Below are positions 61,426 to 64,000 of a stretch of DNA of 64,000 bases, one piece after another; within the stretch, counting starts at the first letter, position 1, and each line of letters opens with the position of its first letter. The notes below the pieces were generated by a model. The model worked only from the letters and a program-made list of their open reading frames with translations. It had not been told where the DNA came from and did no database searches. The DNA comes from Apostichopus japonicus (taxonomy: Eukaryota; Echinodermata; Holothuroidea; Aspidochirotida; Stichopodidae): positions 7,843,001-7,907,000 of the forward strand of contig NC_092577.1 of NCBI RefSeq assembly GCF_037975245.1. Direction: 5' to 3'. Position numbers and translations under genes: made by a program.

Positions 61426-63326
61426 GATTGTGTGCTCTTACATAGTGTATTTTCACAGAGATAAACCATGCCCTATGTTTAGTACTGCACATACTTTAAT
61501 GGTAAAGCACCTACACACTAAGTCAGAGGGGGTATAAATTGGCTACTTGATCTATCTGGGTTGCTAGGCAACCACAGGATGATGGAAAAAGGATGACTCA
61601 GAGGGTAATTAAGCGTGAACATGGAGGTAAAAACAGACCTCCATGGTGTGAAAACCTTCTTTGGAACAAAGGACATATGTGTATTGATACTCTGGGATCG
61701 AGTGAGATAGGAAAACAGTTTACACATGGTAGGGGTAGAGAACAGAAGGAAATTTAATAGAAAGAATTGGAAGGGTGATGGAGATTCGTAAAAAATAACC
61801 TATTGAGTTCGGACATTGGCAAAGGATTCTACAGTGAACTGAACAGTCAGAAGTAAGGAAGAAGATTTTTGGAACGGATGGAAACAAATATATTTGGGAC
61901 TGATCTTCAATACTGAATGGAAAATATATCGCCCTCCTGGAACTTATTTACTAAAGCAAATATATCAAATACGGGAATAGCACACTTCAATTTAGTATCA
62001 ACCTCTACAGGACCACAGAAGAATAAAGAACTCAACCTTCAAGTATGTTATTGAACAGCGGTCATTTTATGACCATAGCAGTCGGATTAGGTAACAGCAA
62101 GGAGCTTTTTGAGCGATATGTTTGTGGCCAAAACTGCAGATTCCTAAGTCCAAGATAAGTTGATCTTTACCTCCAATTAAGCCCTGCTCTTTTTTGGTCT
62201 AAATGTTTGGAGATTGGTTTTTCAGACTCAATTTGAAATGATTTTGAAATCTCTTTCTAGTTGGAAGCATTGTGAGTCATAAATAAAACTATGTGTCACA
62301 AAAAAAGTTATGTACACAATTGGGTTTGGAATGTGCTGGGAATAAAGTAATCCCGACTTTATGTCTTCGTCATTGTTTGGAAAATTGTGTCGATGAAAAG
62401 GACTCGCAGACCTTGCAGAGACTGAAGACAGCATAGAGACGGCAGAGTGATGGGCATTTTGTCATGAAGCAGGCTTTCAAGTGCCAATTTATTCGTGGAG
62501 CATTTTATCATGCCAGGATATTTTATTCTCTTAACCATGTATTTTAGTTCTGGCGGTCATATTGCCTCAATAATCGTCTGAACAGAAGACCCTTTTTTAA
62601 TATTAGTTTATTATATGTAAAGGCTTGGACATACTGTGGGTAAAGTGAAACAAGAAAAAGAAAAATACCTGCTGATGGATCAAACAGGAAATGTATTCCC
62701 CTGAACATTAATGCTACAGTACCGCTGCGTGTAAATTTCCAGGAAATTTGGGCGGAGTTAGCATTTACTAATGACTGTGTTGGCGGAAGAAGTTTTACCA
62801 GTCGAAATGTATGATTGGTTGCCGTTTAAAAAAAAAATGTTATCGTAAACACGAGCATAGGCGATCGCGGATACTTTTCCTAAATGTAGTGTTTCTATTT
62901 TGCACTCCTGGCACGATGCCAAACAAAATATTTCGGAATGCAGTGTATTGCTTTTTCCACATGGACCATCGTTGGTTATTTTATATTGGAAGTATATAGG
63001 CCTGGCCATTAAGAAAGTGTTGAAATATCGTGTAAGGTGAATTAATGGGGTTTTTTTCGGTCTGAAAGAATCACGGGGTAGTGAGCCGATAAGATACATT
63101 TTTCGTGTTCTAGTCATCGTCCTTTATTTTTTTAGTTTGGTCGGAAACATGGGAGTTGGGCGGTTTGTGAGGTGGTTTGTGAGTAGGTTGGAGTACTGAA
63201 CTAGGTGCCCCTCCCCCTCACCTCCCCAACAAATAAATTCCTTCTGTCTCCGTCCTCGATGTAATTTGCCAATAAAATTTATAACGAGACATGAACAATT
63301 TCTCGCCCATATCATTATTATGAAGA
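61426..63326. other. Intergenic, no gene recognised
   Basis: The 119-residue minus frame at 62758-63117 has no family resemblance and no clear splice sites. No RNA gene is visible. Confidence 0.5.
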
Positions 63327-63334
63327 CCCAATAC

Positions 63335-63648
63335 CAATCTGATGGCCGGCCTGGGGGAGGGGTCTAGGATTGGATTTTTTTTTGCATTTCCAGGTGGCCT
63401 CAGATGCAATTTGGTGCAATATAGCACACTTCAACCCACCCACTCCATTTTGTATATTAATTTTGCATTTTCACCTGGCCTTAGATGCAATTTGGTGCTC
63501 CAAATGAGATTTTTTTCTCATTTGGAAATGAAAAAGGGGTTTTCTGACTTGCGAAGCGGGGGGGGGGGGCGGAATGATACTTCCGCCCCTCCATATTTTT
63601 CACGGGGGGGGGGGCTGGCGCCCCAGCCCCCCGGTTCCTACGCCTTTG
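63335..63648 (+). mobile_element. hAT-type MITE, family 1, left-end deleted
   Basis: The right end TTCCTACGCCTTTG and interior match copy 1. The left terminus is missing: after CA the sequence goes straight to ATCTGATGGCCGGCC. The 8-bp duplication CCCAATAC (63327-63334 and 63649-63656) is intact. The remainder to 64000 shows no gene. Confidence 0.82.
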
Positions 63649-64000
63649 CCCAATACCCCTTTCAGCTGCTTTGAATTTGAAGTTTATACTGCACTCTTGA
63701 ATCGCCAAATCTAACACTCACAAAAAAACTGGCCACGTCCAATAAAAATGGGAAATGCGGATAAAAATATCAACGTAAAACGATGATAATTTTCCCTGTC
63801 TTTCTGTAACCAAGCGACCGTCAATCATTCCCTATAAACTTTTCATGTTGGTCGCCCGTTCTGTGACCGCCATACAGTGCACCTGTGGCTACATCTAAAA
63901 CAAGACGAAGGAATGCTGTCTTTGGTGTAATATGCAAATTAATGATGGTACTGTGCTGCGCGGTTCAAACTTAACCTATTGCGACACATTCACATTTTGG

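Noticed and set aside
62758-63117. 119-residue minus frame
   Set aside because: No recognisable motif, splice sites or codon bias to distinguish it from chance.

Overview
The window looks like nuclear genomic DNA of an invertebrate animal, most plausibly a marine deuterostome such as an echinoderm. It is AT-rich and gene-poor, has introns with GT-AG splice sites, and is crowded with DNA transposons, satellites and microsatellites. It carries one NACHT-type innate-immune ATPase gene and one four-transmembrane MS4A/CD20-like gene. The taxon is an inference from gene content and repeat style; no marker gene fixes it. I see no bacterial operon, CRISPR array, rRNA gene or intact tRNA gene.

Layout. 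0-4.8 kb: repeats, including two complete hAT-type non-autonomous elements with perfect 8-bp target duplications. 4.8-21 kb: a large, partly degraded segmental duplication (about 6.53-9.16 kb against 15.40-19.22 kb). It is interleaved with a minus-strand set of exon-like blocks of unknown product and with mobile DNA: a tandem array of perfect nuclear-receptor DR1 motifs (10.1-11.9 kb), repeats of a GTGACTTACGTGAC motif, and a hAT element (16.33-16.80 kb) whose empty site is kept in the other duplicate. 21-31 kb: mostly gene-free, with a second hAT family, a 53-bp tandem array and a tRNA-like fragment. 31.3-35.7 kb: a minus-strand NACHT gene, with a 31-nt first coding exon and a 1,523-nt NACHT exon, continuing below 31,347 into exons I could not identify. 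39.3-44.1 kb: a probable 4.8-kb CACTG-ended (En/Spm-like) transposon with subterminal GACTAA arrays and an internal 1.5-kb foldback. 44.4-47.4 kb: a 121-bp tandem array, a dead non-LTR reverse transcriptase and a tRNA-like/hammerhead-like short element. 48.9-57.5 kb: a decayed partial copy (exons 4 and 5 only) followed by an apparently intact five-exon MS4A-like gene. 58.5-61.4 kb: a roughly 66-bp satellite with higher-order periodicity. 61.4-64 kb: gene-free apart from a final hAT copy.

No pathway links the two recognisable genes beyond a general membrane or innate-immune theme. The strongest candidates for something undescribed are the tRNA-like element with a hammerhead-ribozyme-like core at 47.14-47.28 kb, the DR1 array, and the unidentified minus-strand exon family in the 5-20 kb duplication. 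Coordinates of spliced genes come from reading splice sites by eye and lack transcript support.
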